Shown piece by piece: positions 44,380-52,384 of a stretch of 64,000 nt of DNA. The DNA lies in contig NZ_JAAOBY010000002.1 of NCBI RefSeq assembly GCF_011365745.1, positions 434,001-498,000 of the forward strand, written 5' to 3'. The notes under the pieces were generated by a model. That model worked only from the letters and a program-made list of their open reading frames with translations, made no database searches and was not told the DNA's origin. The position numbers were made by a program, and so were the translations under genes. Origin of the DNA: Flavobacterium turcicum. Its GTDB lineage: Bacteria > Bacteroidota > Bacteroidia > Flavobacteriales > Flavobacteriaceae. Position 1 is the first letter of the stretch, and the number at the start of each line of letters is the position of its first letter.

Positions 44380-44742
44380 ATGTCTGTAAAAGAGATAGTT
44401 CAAAAGTTTTATAAGTCGGATGCCTTAATTGATAGCGCGGTCATTAAAGATTTTCTTCATCCAGAAGTGGTAGTGGAGTGGAATAGTAGTAAAGGTTTTG
44501 TTGAGCTAGATTACAATGCATTGGTTCAATTATCCGATGAATTAAGTAAAGCTTACGTGCGTTCAAAGGTGCGCATTAGCCATATCTTAGCAGAGAATGA
44601 TCTGGTGTCTTTACGCTACTCCCATTTTGTAAAAACTATTGAAAATCCAAGAGAGGAGATGTTACTAGCTCATTTTAATGTTATTTGGCAAATTAAAGAC
44701 AACAAATTATTTCGTGGCTATCAAATGAGTCAATTATCCTAA
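44380..44742 (+). CDS. NTF2-like (SnoaL-fold) protein
   Basis: A 120-residue protein with the cone-shaped alpha+beta fold of the SnoaL/NTF2 group: helical start (IVQKFYKSDALIDSAVIKDFLH), then strands such as LVSLRYSHFVKTIE and MLLAHFNVIWQIKDNKLFRGYQMSQLS. Members are enzymes, ligand binders or partner subunits, so the fold does not reveal a role. One base separates it from the LpxD-like gene, so both are translated from one message; a link to envelope lipids is possible by context only. Confidence 0.8.
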   Translation: MSVKEIVQKFYKSDALIDSAVIKDFLHPEVVVEWNSSKGFVELDYNALVQLSDELSKAYVRSKVRISHILAENDLVSLRYSHFVKTIENPREEMLLAHFNVIWQIKDNKLFRGYQMSQLS

Positions 44743-44794
44743 TTTTAGTATCAAAAAACTGCCGAAGCACTAGTAATTAGTGATTACTATTTTA

Positions 44795-44802
44795 TACTTT
44801 TG
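44795..44802 (+). promoter_or_regulatory. Promoter -7 element of sucD
   Basis: TACTTTTG, 35 bases before ATG 44838. No TTG is found at the ideal distance. Confidence 0.55.
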
Positions 44803-44837
44803 CATAACCATTTTAAAAACTACATAAAAAATATATC

Positions 44838-45710
44838 ATGAGTGTTTTAGTTAATAAAGATTCCAAAATAATTGTTCAAGGTTTTACTGGAAGCGAAGGT
44901 ACATTCCACGCTTCTCAAATGATTGAATACGGTACAAACGTTGTAGGTGGTGTTACTCCAGGAAAAGGAGGAACAAGTCATTTAGATCGTCCGGTATTTA
45001 ATACTGTAAAAGATGCTGTTGATCAAGCAGGTGCTGATACAAGTATCATTTTTGTACCACCAGCTTTTGCTGCTGATGCTATTATGGAAGCTGCTGATGC
45101 TGGTATTAAAGTAATCATTGCAATTACTGAAGGAATTCCAGTTGCAGATATGATTAAAGCTAATGCTTATGTAAAAGAAAGAGATGCAAGATTAATTGGT
45201 CCTAACTGCCCAGGTGTAATTACTCCAGGTGAAGCTAAAGTGGGAATCATGCCAGGTTTTGTGTTTAAAAAAGGTACAGTTGGTATCGTTTCTAAATCAG
45301 GTACTTTAACTTATGAAGCAGCTGACCAAGTTGTAAAACAAGGATTAGGAATCACTACTGCAATTGGTATTGGTGGAGATCCAATTATTGGAACTACTAC
45401 AAAAGAAGCAGTTGAATTGTTAATGAATGATCCTGAGACTGAATTAATCATCATGATTGGTGAAATTGGTGGTCAATTAGAAGCAGATGCTGCTAAATGG
45501 GTGAAAGCTGATGGAAACCGCAAGCCAGTTGTTGGATTCATTGCTGGAGAAACAGCTCCTGCTGGAAGAACAATGGGTCACGCTGGTGCAATTGTTGGAG
45601 GATCTGACGATACAGCTGCTGCTAAAAAGCAAATCATGAGAGACAACGGAATTCACGTTGTTGATTCACCAGCTGAAATTGGTAAAAAAGTAAAAGAAAT
45701 TTTAGGATAA
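44838..45710 (+). CDS. sucD: Succinyl-CoA ligase alpha subunit
   Basis: A 290-residue alpha subunit of succinyl-CoA synthetase. The CoA-binding Rossmann domain (1-130) begins with [18 protein letters not shown]; the ligase domain holds the phosphorylated His248 in GHAGAIVGG. It interconverts succinyl-CoA and succinate with NTP formation in the citric acid cycle. The beta subunit gene sucC is not beside it, as is common in flavobacteria. Codon use appears highly biased, as expected for an abundant enzyme. Confidence 0.97.
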   Translation: MSVLVNKDSKIIVQGFTGSEGTFHASQMIEYGTNVVGGVTPGKGGTSHLDRPVFNTVKDAVDQAGADTSIIFVPPAFAADAIMEAADAGIKVIIAITEGIPVADMIKANAYVKERDARLIGPNCPGVITPGEAKVGIMPGFVFKKGTVGIVSKSGTLTYEAADQVVKQGLGITTAIGIGGDPIIGTTTKEAVELLMNDPETELIIMIGEIGGQLEADAAKWVKADGNRKPVVGFIAGETAPAGRTMGHAGAIVGGSDDTAAAKKQIMRDNGIHVVDSPAEIGKKVKEILG

Positions 45711-45732
45711 TCACCTGAAATATAAATATTAT

Positions 45733-45761
45733 AAAGCCTCACATTTTGTGGGGCTTTTTTT
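45733..45761 (+). terminator. Terminator of sucD
   Basis: Stem AGCCTCAC / GTGGGGCT (8 bp with one G-U pair, 45735-45755) followed by a T-run, 23 bases after the stop codon. Confidence 0.88.
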
Positions 45762-45762
45762 G

Positions 45763-45791
45763 TTGTAAATTGAATTAAAGAAATATCTTTG
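45763..45791 (+). promoter_or_regulatory. Promoter between two terminator-like hairpins
   Basis: TTG at 45763-45765, 18 bases, then TATCTTTG at 45784-45791: a full match to the Bacteroidota consensus. Transcription would begin near 45797, ahead of a second hairpin at 45865. Confidence 0.6.
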
Positions 45792-45796
45792 CACTT

Positions 45797-45892
45797 TATT
45801 TAAAAAATCTTGTATCCAAGGTTTTTTTTTAATAAAAACAAAACACACGAATAGTTTTCAGTGAGCCTCACGATTTTGTGAGGTCTTTTTTT
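45797..45892 (+). ncRNA. Candidate small RNA or attenuated leader
   Basis: From the inferred start near 45797 to the hairpin GCCTCAC-GATTTT-GTGAGGT (45865-45884) and its T-run (to 45892) is about 95 bases. This could be a free small RNA or a leader that attenuates the gene at 45924. The right hairpin copies the arm sequence of the sucD terminator, so a duplicated terminator is the simplest alternative. Confidence 0.35.
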
Positions 45893-45923
45893 GTGAAAAT
45901 CTATTCCATTAAAAATAACATAT

Positions 45924-46346
45924 ATGTACAAAGAATTAGAAAAATTCACGGTTACCAATCAATTTTTATTTAATGTTGATGATAGTTTAGAGCAAGTTTG
46001 TAATGCCTCTGAAGGATCTGGCGTATTTTTAGTTTACGCTGTAGGTGACGAGAAAGAATTAATTATGGTGAGTTCAACTGGGACTGTTCAAAATAACGGC
46101 GCTTTAAAAATAAAAAATGGCGGTTTATTCGATAAAATTGTAGAAGGTCACCAATTTGCAAAAACAGGAAGGAAATATTCTTGGCCAGCTCAAATGAAAA
46201 AGGAAGCTATATCTTCTCTTGAAGTGGTTTGGTTTGAAACTTTTAACAATGAAGTAAAATCAATTCCAACTGCTGTAGAAGGTCAAGTTTTACAATCATT
46301 TTTGGATGAGAATGGAAGGTTGCCTAGATGGAATGTTGCATTCTAA
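45924..46346 (+). CDS. Hypothetical protein with degenerate GIY-YIG-like fold
   Basis: A 140-residue cytoplasmic protein. The order of elements recalls GIY-YIG nucleases: a first strand with SGVFLVYAVGD in place of GIY, a second strand LIMVSSTG in place of YIG, a helix, an exposed GRKYSWPAQM loop, then a Glu-containing helix (VEGQVLQSF) and the end GRLPRWN, like the closing motif of that fold. The usual catalytic Tyr and Arg are missing, so nuclease activity is doubtful. This assignment is by eye and uncertain. The gene may be controlled by the leader hairpin described above. Confidence 0.7.
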   Translation: MYKELEKFTVTNQFLFNVDDSLEQVCNASEGSGVFLVYAVGDEKELIMVSSTGTVQNNGALKIKNGGLFDKIVEGHQFAKTGRKYSWPAQMKKEAISSLEVVWFETFNNEVKSIPTAVEGQVLQSFLDENGRLPRWNVAF

Positions 46347-46367
46347 TAAATTTCCTTAAAAAAATTT

Positions 46368-46396
46368 AAAGTCCCCAATTAAAGTAGGGGACTTTT
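46368..46396. terminator. Shared bidirectional terminator
   Basis: Stem AAAGTCCCC / GGGGACTTT (9 bp) with a 10-base loop, flanked by A on the left and T on the right. It separates converging genes: the GIY-YIG-like protein on plus and the di-heme peroxidase on minus. Confidence 0.88.
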
Positions 46397-47587
46397 TTAT
46401 TTAAAAGGATTCGCCCACTTTGGATCGGTATATACATTAGAGCCTGATAAGGTTTTTATGAAAGCGATCAATGCATCGACTTCGGTAGCTGTCAAATTCA
46501 ATTTTTGTCCAGATCCGTTTGGACGCAATCTCGGATCTAAATTGGTATTGCCCGAAGCAATTGTAATAGTGCCATAATGGCCAATCACATTTTGCAAAGT
46601 AGCTAAATTAGCTGTGTGCATAAATGCTCCATTGCTACTTCCATCTTTTTTGATAGCGTCTCGCAAGGTTGGGGATCTAGTATTTGTAATATCAATACCA
46701 TTTGAATTTAGTATTCCGATAATTCCGTTATTGCGACTATTGGGGTCAATACTAAATTCTGGCGCTTGATGGCATCCTGCGCAACCCAAACCTCCAGCAG
46801 TTCTACTACCACTTGAATCAAATACTGGTGGTGTTAAAAACAGATTTTTTCCTTGATTTTCTTGTACTGTAAAGTTTGGAAAAGGTTGATTTTCATTAGC
46901 TACAAGTGCGCGACCTATATCATATTTTGCATCGAATGATTGAATGCTTCTAATAAATTGCGCTAAAGCCAATTGAATCTTGTTTTCAGTAATATCTTCT
47001 GAACCATAAACAAACTTGAACAGTTCTTTATAATATCCAATGTTTTGAAGTTTACTCGTCAGTGTATTAAAATTACCATCGCCCAAGGTGCCGCTAAAAC
47101 CCATTTCAATATGATCTTGAATAGGTTGTGTTGTTTGATTTTCTAAATTAGTTGCTCGTTCATTCCAGAAAAATTTACTTTCATTACTAAAACGAGTATT
47201 GATCAATCGCATGCTATGTCTACTCGTTAATCCGTTTACACCAGTACTTGCTTGTGCAACATCTCCAAATGCATTTGCTTGAACGTGACAACTTGAACAT
47301 GAAACTGTATTTGTAGCTGAAAGATTTTTGTCATAAAATAAAATACGGCCCAACGTAGCTCCTTTGTCTGTAATAGGATTGTTAGTTGTATTGTCCTTTG
47401 TGATATAAGCAGGTACTACCTGATTAGCATAATTGTCTAATTGATTTAAATTTATTTTTCCTTCAAAGCTTGCTTTTATATTGGGGTAAGCTTCAATTGC
47501 AATATAATCAGTTGCATCGTTATTATTGCTGCAACCTGCCGCTAAAATACTAGCGGCAATAAATAAGCTATGTTTAAGTAATTTCAT
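46397..47587 (-). CDS. Di-heme cytochrome c peroxidase family lipoprotein (MauG/CcpA-like)
   Basis: A 396-residue periplasmic protein. The signal peptide ends in a lipobox (SILAAGC, Cys19), so it is lipid-anchored. Two c-type heme sites are present: CSSCH (Cys97-His101) and CAGCH (Cys269-His273), each in its own domain of the bacterial di-heme peroxidase fold; the conserved region WNERATNLENQ lies between. Such enzymes reduce hydrogen peroxide with electrons from cytochromes, or modify proteins as MauG does. The closing part (LTATEVDALIAFIKTLSG) is typical. It is a single-gene unit. Confidence 0.93.
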   Translation of the reverse strand: MKLLKHSLFIAASILAAGCSNNNDATDYIAIEAYPNIKASFEGKINLNQLDNYANQVVPAYITKDNTTNNPITDKGATLGRILFYDKNLSATNTVSCSSCHVQANAFGDVAQASTGVNGLTSRHSMRLINTRFSNESKFFWNERATNLENQTTQPIQDHIEMGFSGTLGDGNFNTLTSKLQNIGYYKELFKFVYGSEDITENKIQLALAQFIRSIQSFDAKYDIGRALVANENQPFPNFTVQENQGKNLFLTPPVFDSSGSRTAGGLGCAGCHQAPEFSIDPNSRNNGIIGILNSNGIDITNTRSPTLRDAIKKDGSSNGAFMHTANLATLQNVIGHYGTITIASGNTNLDPRLRPNGSGQKLNLTATEVDALIAFIKTLSGSNVYTDPKWANPFK

Positions 47588-47833
47588 TATTTTGTGTTTA
47601 TAAACTTGATTGTTTTACTATTCAAACCTTTAAAAATGATTTATTATTTAGATTAGACTATCAATTATAAAAATAGTTTAATTTGAATAGATACTTATTT
47701 ATTATCATAAATTATTGATAATTAATTTTTATTATCTAATATTATTTGAAAAATATTAATAGAAGTATTTTTCTTTTTTAGTAAAAAGTTTGATGTTTTT
47801 TACCGTTTGTTTAATTATTCGCAAAAAATCAAT

Positions 47834-47841
47834 TACTTTTG
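47834..47841 (+). promoter_or_regulatory. Promoter -7 element of the NhaC-family gene
   Basis: TACTTTTG, matching TAnnTTTG. The predicted start near 47847 coincides with the first base of the leader structure. A TTG at 47807-47809 is 24 bases upstream. Bases 47588-47830 are AT-rich with nothing else recognisable. Confidence 0.6.
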
Positions 47842-47845
47842 CACC

Positions 47846-47912
47846 CGTTATCACGAATCCTGTAAAGGGATAGCAACCTGCAACAACAAGCAAGGTGCTA
47901 AAACGATAAGCC
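47846..47912 (+). promoter_or_regulatory. S-box (SAM-I clan)-like riboswitch aptamer, compact form
   Basis: Within the leader, TTATC (47848-47852) pairs with GATAA (47905-47909) as P1. Then come CACGA, a mini-hairpin TCC-TGTAAA-GGGA and the block TAGCAACC...GGTGCTAAA, whose GCAACC and GGTGC arms with following A residues are the hallmark P3 and junction of SAM-I riboswitches. P4 is absent and P2 is very short, unlike the standard S-box. Downstream CCAAA-TC-CTTTGG and AATGT-TGTTT-ACATT hairpins (47911-47942) may form the switching part. Assignment is by eye. Confidence 0.45.
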
Positions 47913-47993
47913 AAATCCTTTGGAAAAAATGTTGTTTACATTCCCAATACCAGCTTTGTTTTTCGTCATAACACTTAATTTAAAATTATTTTT

Positions 47994-49316
47994 ATGACAA
48001 ATTTTACTAAGGAATCCGGAAATCCGTATGCTTTGATTCCGCTATTTATTTTTATTTTTACTTTTTTGGGCGCTGGTATTTTACTAGATGATTTTTATGC
48101 GTTTCCTTCACCAGTAGCAGTATTAGTAGGTATTATTGCTGCATTTATTTTGTTTAAAACATCAACTGACGATAAAGTAGATACTTTAATTGCTGGTTGT
48201 GGTGATAGTAAAATCATGACAATGTGTTTGATTTATTTGTTCGCTGGTGCTTTTGCCGTGGTGAGTAAAGCAATGGGTGGTGTAGATGCAGTAGTAAATT
48301 TAGGGATTAGTACTATTGATGTAGCTTATTTTCCGTTAGGGATATTCTTGATTGCCTCGTTTTTATCTACTGCTACAGGAACTTCTGTTGGTGCTATTGT
48401 AGCAATTGGACCAATTGCGATATCGCTCGCTGATAAAAGTGGTGCTTCAATGCCATTAATAGCAGGTGCTTTGTTAGGAGGCTCTATGCTTGGTGATAAT
48501 TTATCAATGATATCAGACACTACAATAGCTGCAACTCAATCTCTTGGTTGTGATTTGAAAGATAAATTTAAAATCAACTTGTTTATTGCACTTCCGGCGG
48601 CCATTGTAACTATTTTAATTTTCTTCTATTTAGGTTTCAATTCAGATGTTGTTGCTGTAGATATCGCTAAAAATGATTACTCTTTATGGGCTATTTTGCC
48701 GTACGTTTTGGTAATCGTTTTTGCCGTTGTGGGTGTCAATGTGTTTTACACATTATTACTAGGAACAATAATTGCAGGTCTGATTGGTTTTTACAACGAC
48801 TCATTTACGGTAATGGAATTTACCCAGAAAATTTATGAAGGATTTACTAGTATGACCGATATCTTTTTGCTTTCTATGCTTACAGGAGGATTAGCTGCTA
48901 TGGTTGATAAGGCTGGAGGTATTACTTGGGTTTTAAACCAAATCAAAAAAAGAATTAAAAGTAAAAAATCAGCACAAACAGGTATTGGAGTACTAGTAGG
49001 TTTTGCCAATTTAGCCATTGCGAACAATACCGTTTCTATTGTAATTACTGGGCCTATTGCAAAGGAAATTAATGATGAGTATGGATTGAGTGCTAAAAAA
49101 TCGGCTACTATTTTAGATATTTTTTCATGCGTTATTCAGGGAATATTGCCTTATGGAGCTCAAATTTTGTTGATACTGAGTTATGCTAATGGTAAATTAG
49201 ATTTTCTTGATATTTTGAGTAACGCATGGTACCATTTATTTTTACTTGTGTTTACATTGATTGCTATTTATGCTACTTTTTGGGATAAATTAGCCTACCG
49301 TTTTTTGAAGGTATAA
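47994..49316 (+). CDS. NhaC-family Na+/H+ antiporter-like transporter (possibly amino acid/methionine)
   Basis: A 440-residue membrane protein with about 11 helices of the NhaC/ion-transporter superfamily: ATGTSVGAIVAIGPIAISLAD and GGSMLGDNLSMISDTTIAATQ are its signature regions. Classical members exchange sodium and protons. S-box-regulated members of this superfamily (MetT) have been proposed to import methionine, and an S-box-like leader lies upstream here, so methionine or a related compound is a reasonable guess. The 5' leader is about 145 bases. It is a single-gene unit. Confidence 0.88.
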   Translation: MTNFTKESGNPYALIPLFIFIFTFLGAGILLDDFYAFPSPVAVLVGIIAAFILFKTSTDDKVDTLIAGCGDSKIMTMCLIYLFAGAFAVVSKAMGGVDAVVNLGISTIDVAYFPLGIFLIASFLSTATGTSVGAIVAIGPIAISLADKSGASMPLIAGALLGGSMLGDNLSMISDTTIAATQSLGCDLKDKFKINLFIALPAAIVTILIFFYLGFNSDVVAVDIAKNDYSLWAILPYVLVIVFAVVGVNVFYTLLLGTIIAGLIGFYNDSFTVMEFTQKIYEGFTSMTDIFLLSMLTGGLAAMVDKAGGITWVLNQIKKRIKSKKSAQTGIGVLVGFANLAIANNTVSIVITGPIAKEINDEYGLSAKKSATILDIFSCVIQGILPYGAQILLILSYANGKLDFLDILSNAWYHLFLLVFTLIAIYATFWDKLAYRFLKV

Positions 49317-49373
49317 TTGTAAAAATTATTGTTCATAATCAAGACTAAATTTTTTTTAAAAAAGGAAATAGTA

Positions 49374-49381
49374 TATATTTG
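49374..49381 (+). promoter_or_regulatory. Promoter -7 element before the structured RNA and fabG
   Basis: TATATTTG, about 14 bases before the first paired base of the RNA at 49395. Confidence 0.6.
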
Positions 49382-49394
49382 GCAAGTCGTTTTT

Positions 49395-49471
49395 AGCCCT
49401 GATAGCAACGGAAATCCTTTTGGGTATGCGACAGCGGACCTAAAAGATTGCAGTGAATAGCAGGAATAGCT
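49395..49471 (+). ncRNA. Flavobacterial structured RNA (Flavo-1-like motif)
   Basis: Starts AGCCCTGATAGCAACGGAAA and ends GCAGTGAATAGCAGGAATAGCT. AGC-CCTG pairs with CAGG-AATA-GCT (closing stem with a bulge), and AATCC-TTTT pairs with AAAAGATT, extended by GGGT / ACCT in the terminal arm. This AGCCC...GCGGAAATCC...AAAAGATTG...GCAGG pattern recurs in many Flavobacterium genomes, and I believe it is the published Flavo-1 motif; not verified. It sits in the 5' leader of fabG. Confidence 0.55.
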
Positions 49472-49499
49472 TCGAATAAAAAATAACTAATTTTTGATT

Positions 49500-50246
49500 A
49501 TGAAATTACTAGAAGGAAAAGTTGCCATTATAACAGGCGCAAGTCGCGGAATTGGAAAAGGAATTGCAGAAGTTTTTGCAAAACATGGCGCTAATGTTGC
49601 GTTTACATACAGTTCATCAGTAGAGTCGGCAATGGCTTTGGAGAACGAATTGAATGCATTGGGTATCAAAGCTAAAGGATACCAATCAAACGCTGCAAAT
49701 TTTAACGAAGCACAAACGTTTGTGGATGCAGTTTTGGCTGATTTTGGCACGGTTGACGTATTGATTAACAACGCCGGAATTACAAAAGATAATTTGTTGA
49801 TGCGTATGTCTGAAGAAGATTTTGACAACGTTATGGATGTGAACTTGAAATCGGTTTTTAACATGACAAAAGCCATTCAACGTACATTTTTAAAGCAACG
49901 TGCCGGATCAATTATAAATATGAGTTCTGTGGTTGGGGTGAAAGGAAACGCGGGACAAACGAACTACGCGGCTTCAAAAGCGGGTGTAATTGGTTTTTCG
50001 AAATCAGTTGCTTTAGAATTAGGTTCTAGAAATATTCGTTGTAACGTAATTGCACCTGGATTTATTGAAACTGAAATGACTGCAAAGTTAAACGAAGATG
50101 TTGTAAAAGGTTGGAGAGATGGAATTCCTTTAAAAAGAGGTGGTTCTACAGAAGATGTTGCAAACGCTTGTCTTTTCTTTGCATCGGATATGAGTGCTTA
50201 TGTAACCGGTCAGGTACTTAATGTATGTGGCGGAATGTTGACTTAA
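49500..50246 (+). CDS. fabG: 3-oxoacyl-ACP reductase
   Basis: A 248-residue short-chain dehydrogenase of the FabG type: NADPH motif TGASRGIGKG, NNAG at about residue 86, catalytic Ser in INMSSVVG and the YAASKAG motif with Tyr and Lys. It reduces 3-ketoacyl-ACP in fatty acid synthesis. The C-terminal YVTGQVLNVCGGM is as in housekeeping FabG. The start is ATG 49500, giving MKLLEGKVAIITGAS; an in-frame TTG two codons upstream is less likely. A structured RNA lies in the leader. Confidence 0.95.
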   Translation: MKLLEGKVAIITGASRGIGKGIAEVFAKHGANVAFTYSSSVESAMALENELNALGIKAKGYQSNAANFNEAQTFVDAVLADFGTVDVLINNAGITKDNLLMRMSEEDFDNVMDVNLKSVFNMTKAIQRTFLKQRAGSIINMSSVVGVKGNAGQTNYAASKAGVIGFSKSVALELGSRNIRCNVIAPGFIETEMTAKLNEDVVKGWRDGIPLKRGGSTEDVANACLFFASDMSAYVTGQVLNVCGGMLT

Positions 50247-50345
50247 AATGTCATTAAAAGTTTTAAAATTCAAAGATTGACCGAATTTTGAACTTTAAAA
50301 CATATTATAAGCTGTAAATTCTTCAAATCTTTTAATAAAGAATAA

Positions 50346-52373
50346 ATGACAACAAACACAATACTATTGGTACTTTTATCTTTGATACTAGCTGGGGTAT
50401 TGTCGTATTTACAGTATATTTATAGAGCCAAAAATCAAACTAAAACGGTTTGGTTTTTGGCTTTTTTGCGTTTTTTATCTCTTTTTGGTATTTTGTTACT
50501 ATTGATAAATCCGATAGTCACGCGTAAAACCTTGGAGCTATTTAAAACTCCTTTGGCAGTTGTTGTTGACAATTCTAGCTCTATTTCTTTTTTAGAAGCT
50601 ACCAAACAAGCCAAAGCAACAATGCAAGCTTTGCAAGAAAATGCAGCATTACAAGAAAAGTTTGAAATACAATCTTTTCAATTTTCTAACACCATGGAGC
50701 CTTTTAGTCAGGTAGATTTTAAAGGAAGCCAAAGTAATATTGATGTGGTTGCTAAAAACTTGAAGAGTAATTTTAAAAACAAAACTTTTGCTACCGTTTT
50801 GATTACTGACGGAAATCAGACTTCTGGAAGTGATTACGTCTTTCAATTCGATCCACAAAATAAAGTATATCCTGTAGCTGTTGGTGATACAACAACCTAT
50901 TTGGATTTAAAAATTAGTCAATTAAACGCTAATAAGTATGCTTTTTACAAGAATAAGTTTCCTGTAGAAGTCTTTTTACAATATGCAGGAAAGCAAAATG
51001 TTACGGCTAGTTTTTCCATTTCGCAAGGGAATAATGTCGTGGTAAAGCAAAGTGTTTCTTTCTCTGCTTCAAAAAATACCGCCACTTTGAATTTGCTTTT
51101 ACCTGCAGATAAGGTGGGATTGCAGTTGTATCAAGCTAAAATAAGTTCGAATTTAACTGAGAAAAATAAATACAATAATGTAAAGAACTTTGCAGTTGAA
51201 GTACAAGATCAAAAAACAGCGATAGCTATTGTATCGGCTATTGATCACCCGGATATTGGTGCTTTTAAAAGAGCGATTGAAACTAATGCGCAACGCAAAG
51301 TAACGGTAGTTAAACCCAATCAAATAAACAACTTACGCGATTATAATATTCTTGTATGTTACCAGCCAACTGCTGCTTTTAAAAGTATTTTTGAAGGTGC
51401 TAAAAATGCTAAGATTAGTAGTTTTGTAGTGACTGGAATGGCAACTGATTTCAACTTTTTGAATCAGCAGCAAAATGATTTGAACTTTAAAATGAGCGGC
51501 CAAAGTGAAGATTATTTGAGTGTTTTGAATACTGATTTTAATTTATTTGCCACTGATGATATCGGTTTCGATGAGTCTCCTCCGTTACAAAATGCATTTG
51601 GGACGATAACTGCAAAAGCGGGACTTGAAATTTTACTTTCGTCAAAAATTCGAGTAATGAACACCAATGCGCCGCTATTGGCTTTTGCTGAAAATGAAAA
51701 CCAACGAACTGCTTATTTGCTGGGCGAAAATAGTTGGAAGTGGCGTTTACAATCGCACATAAAAGAAAAATCGTTCGAAAAATACGATCGTTTTATCGAT
51801 AAAATTATTCAGTATTTAGGATCAAAAGCAGCCAAAAAGCCTTTAGTCGTAGATCATGAACGGTTTTATAACGCGGGAGAATCAATTGTTATTAGTGCAC
51901 AATATTTTAATAAAAATTATGAGGCCGATGATAAAGCACGACTAACAATTAACTTGCTAAATAAAAAAACAAAACAGCAGACAAATTATGATTTGTTGAA
52001 TGCGGCAAACGGTTATAAAGTAAATCTTGATGGCTTGAAAGCAGGAACCTATCAGTTTACAGTAAAAGAACTCAACTCTAATACGACCTACAGCAGCAGT
52101 CTAGAAATTATTGATTTTGATATCGAAAAACAATTTGTAAACGCTGATATTGAAAGATTGTCGCAATTGGCAACGCAAACTTCCGGACAGTTATTTTATC
52201 CTAGTCAGGTTGACAAGCTTATGCAGACTTTGTTAGAAAATAAGGATTATCAAACGACTCAAAAAGAAATAGTTGTCAAAACACCACTCTTAGACTGGGT
52301 GTGGTTATTGGTTATTATTGCACTTTTACTTGGTACAGAATGGCTCGTTCGCAAATACAATGGTATGTTGTAA
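50346..52373 (+). CDS. vWA-domain transmembrane protein of unknown role
   Basis: A 675-residue protein. Two N-terminal membrane helices (about 5-25 and 35-57) precede a von Willebrand A-like domain with MIDAS-type residues: VVVDNSSSIS (DxSxS) at about 74-82 and ITDGNQTSG around 158. Beta-sandwich-like regions follow to about 640, and a last helix (LLDWVWLLVIIALLLGTEWL) returns to the membrane. The large middle part therefore lies on one side, probably the periplasm. Similar proteins occur in Bacteroidota as lone genes or with aerotolerance-type vWA proteins; function unknown. It lies between fabG and a LysR gene. Confidence 0.8.
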   Translation: MTTNTILLVLLSLILAGVLSYLQYIYRAKNQTKTVWFLAFLRFLSLFGILLLLINPIVTRKTLELFKTPLAVVVDNSSSISFLEATKQAKATMQALQENAALQEKFEIQSFQFSNTMEPFSQVDFKGSQSNIDVVAKNLKSNFKNKTFATVLITDGNQTSGSDYVFQFDPQNKVYPVAVGDTTTYLDLKISQLNANKYAFYKNKFPVEVFLQYAGKQNVTASFSISQGNNVVVKQSVSFSASKNTATLNLLLPADKVGLQLYQAKISSNLTEKNKYNNVKNFAVEVQDQKTAIAIVSAIDHPDIGAFKRAIETNAQRKVTVVKPNQINNLRDYNILVCYQPTAAFKSIFEGAKNAKISSFVVTGMATDFNFLNQQQNDLNFKMSGQSEDYLSVLNTDFNLFATDDIGFDESPPLQNAFGTITAKAGLEILLSSKIRVMNTNAPLLAFAENENQRTAYLLGENSWKWRLQSHIKEKSFEKYDRFIDKIIQYLGSKAAKKPLVVDHERFYNAGESIVISAQYFNKNYEADDKARLTINLLNKKTKQQTNYDLLNAANGYKVNLDGLKAGTYQFTVKELNSNTTYSSSLEIIDFDIEKQFVNADIERLSQLATQTSGQLFYPSQVDKLMQTLLENKDYQTTQKEIVVKTPLLDWVWLLVIIALLLGTEWLVRKYNGML

Positions 52374-52384
52374 TATTAAAAAAT

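Noticed and set aside
52301..52384. N-terminal extension of the LysR gene
   Set aside because: Overlaps the vWA gene in another frame; the HTH begins normally from ATG 52385.
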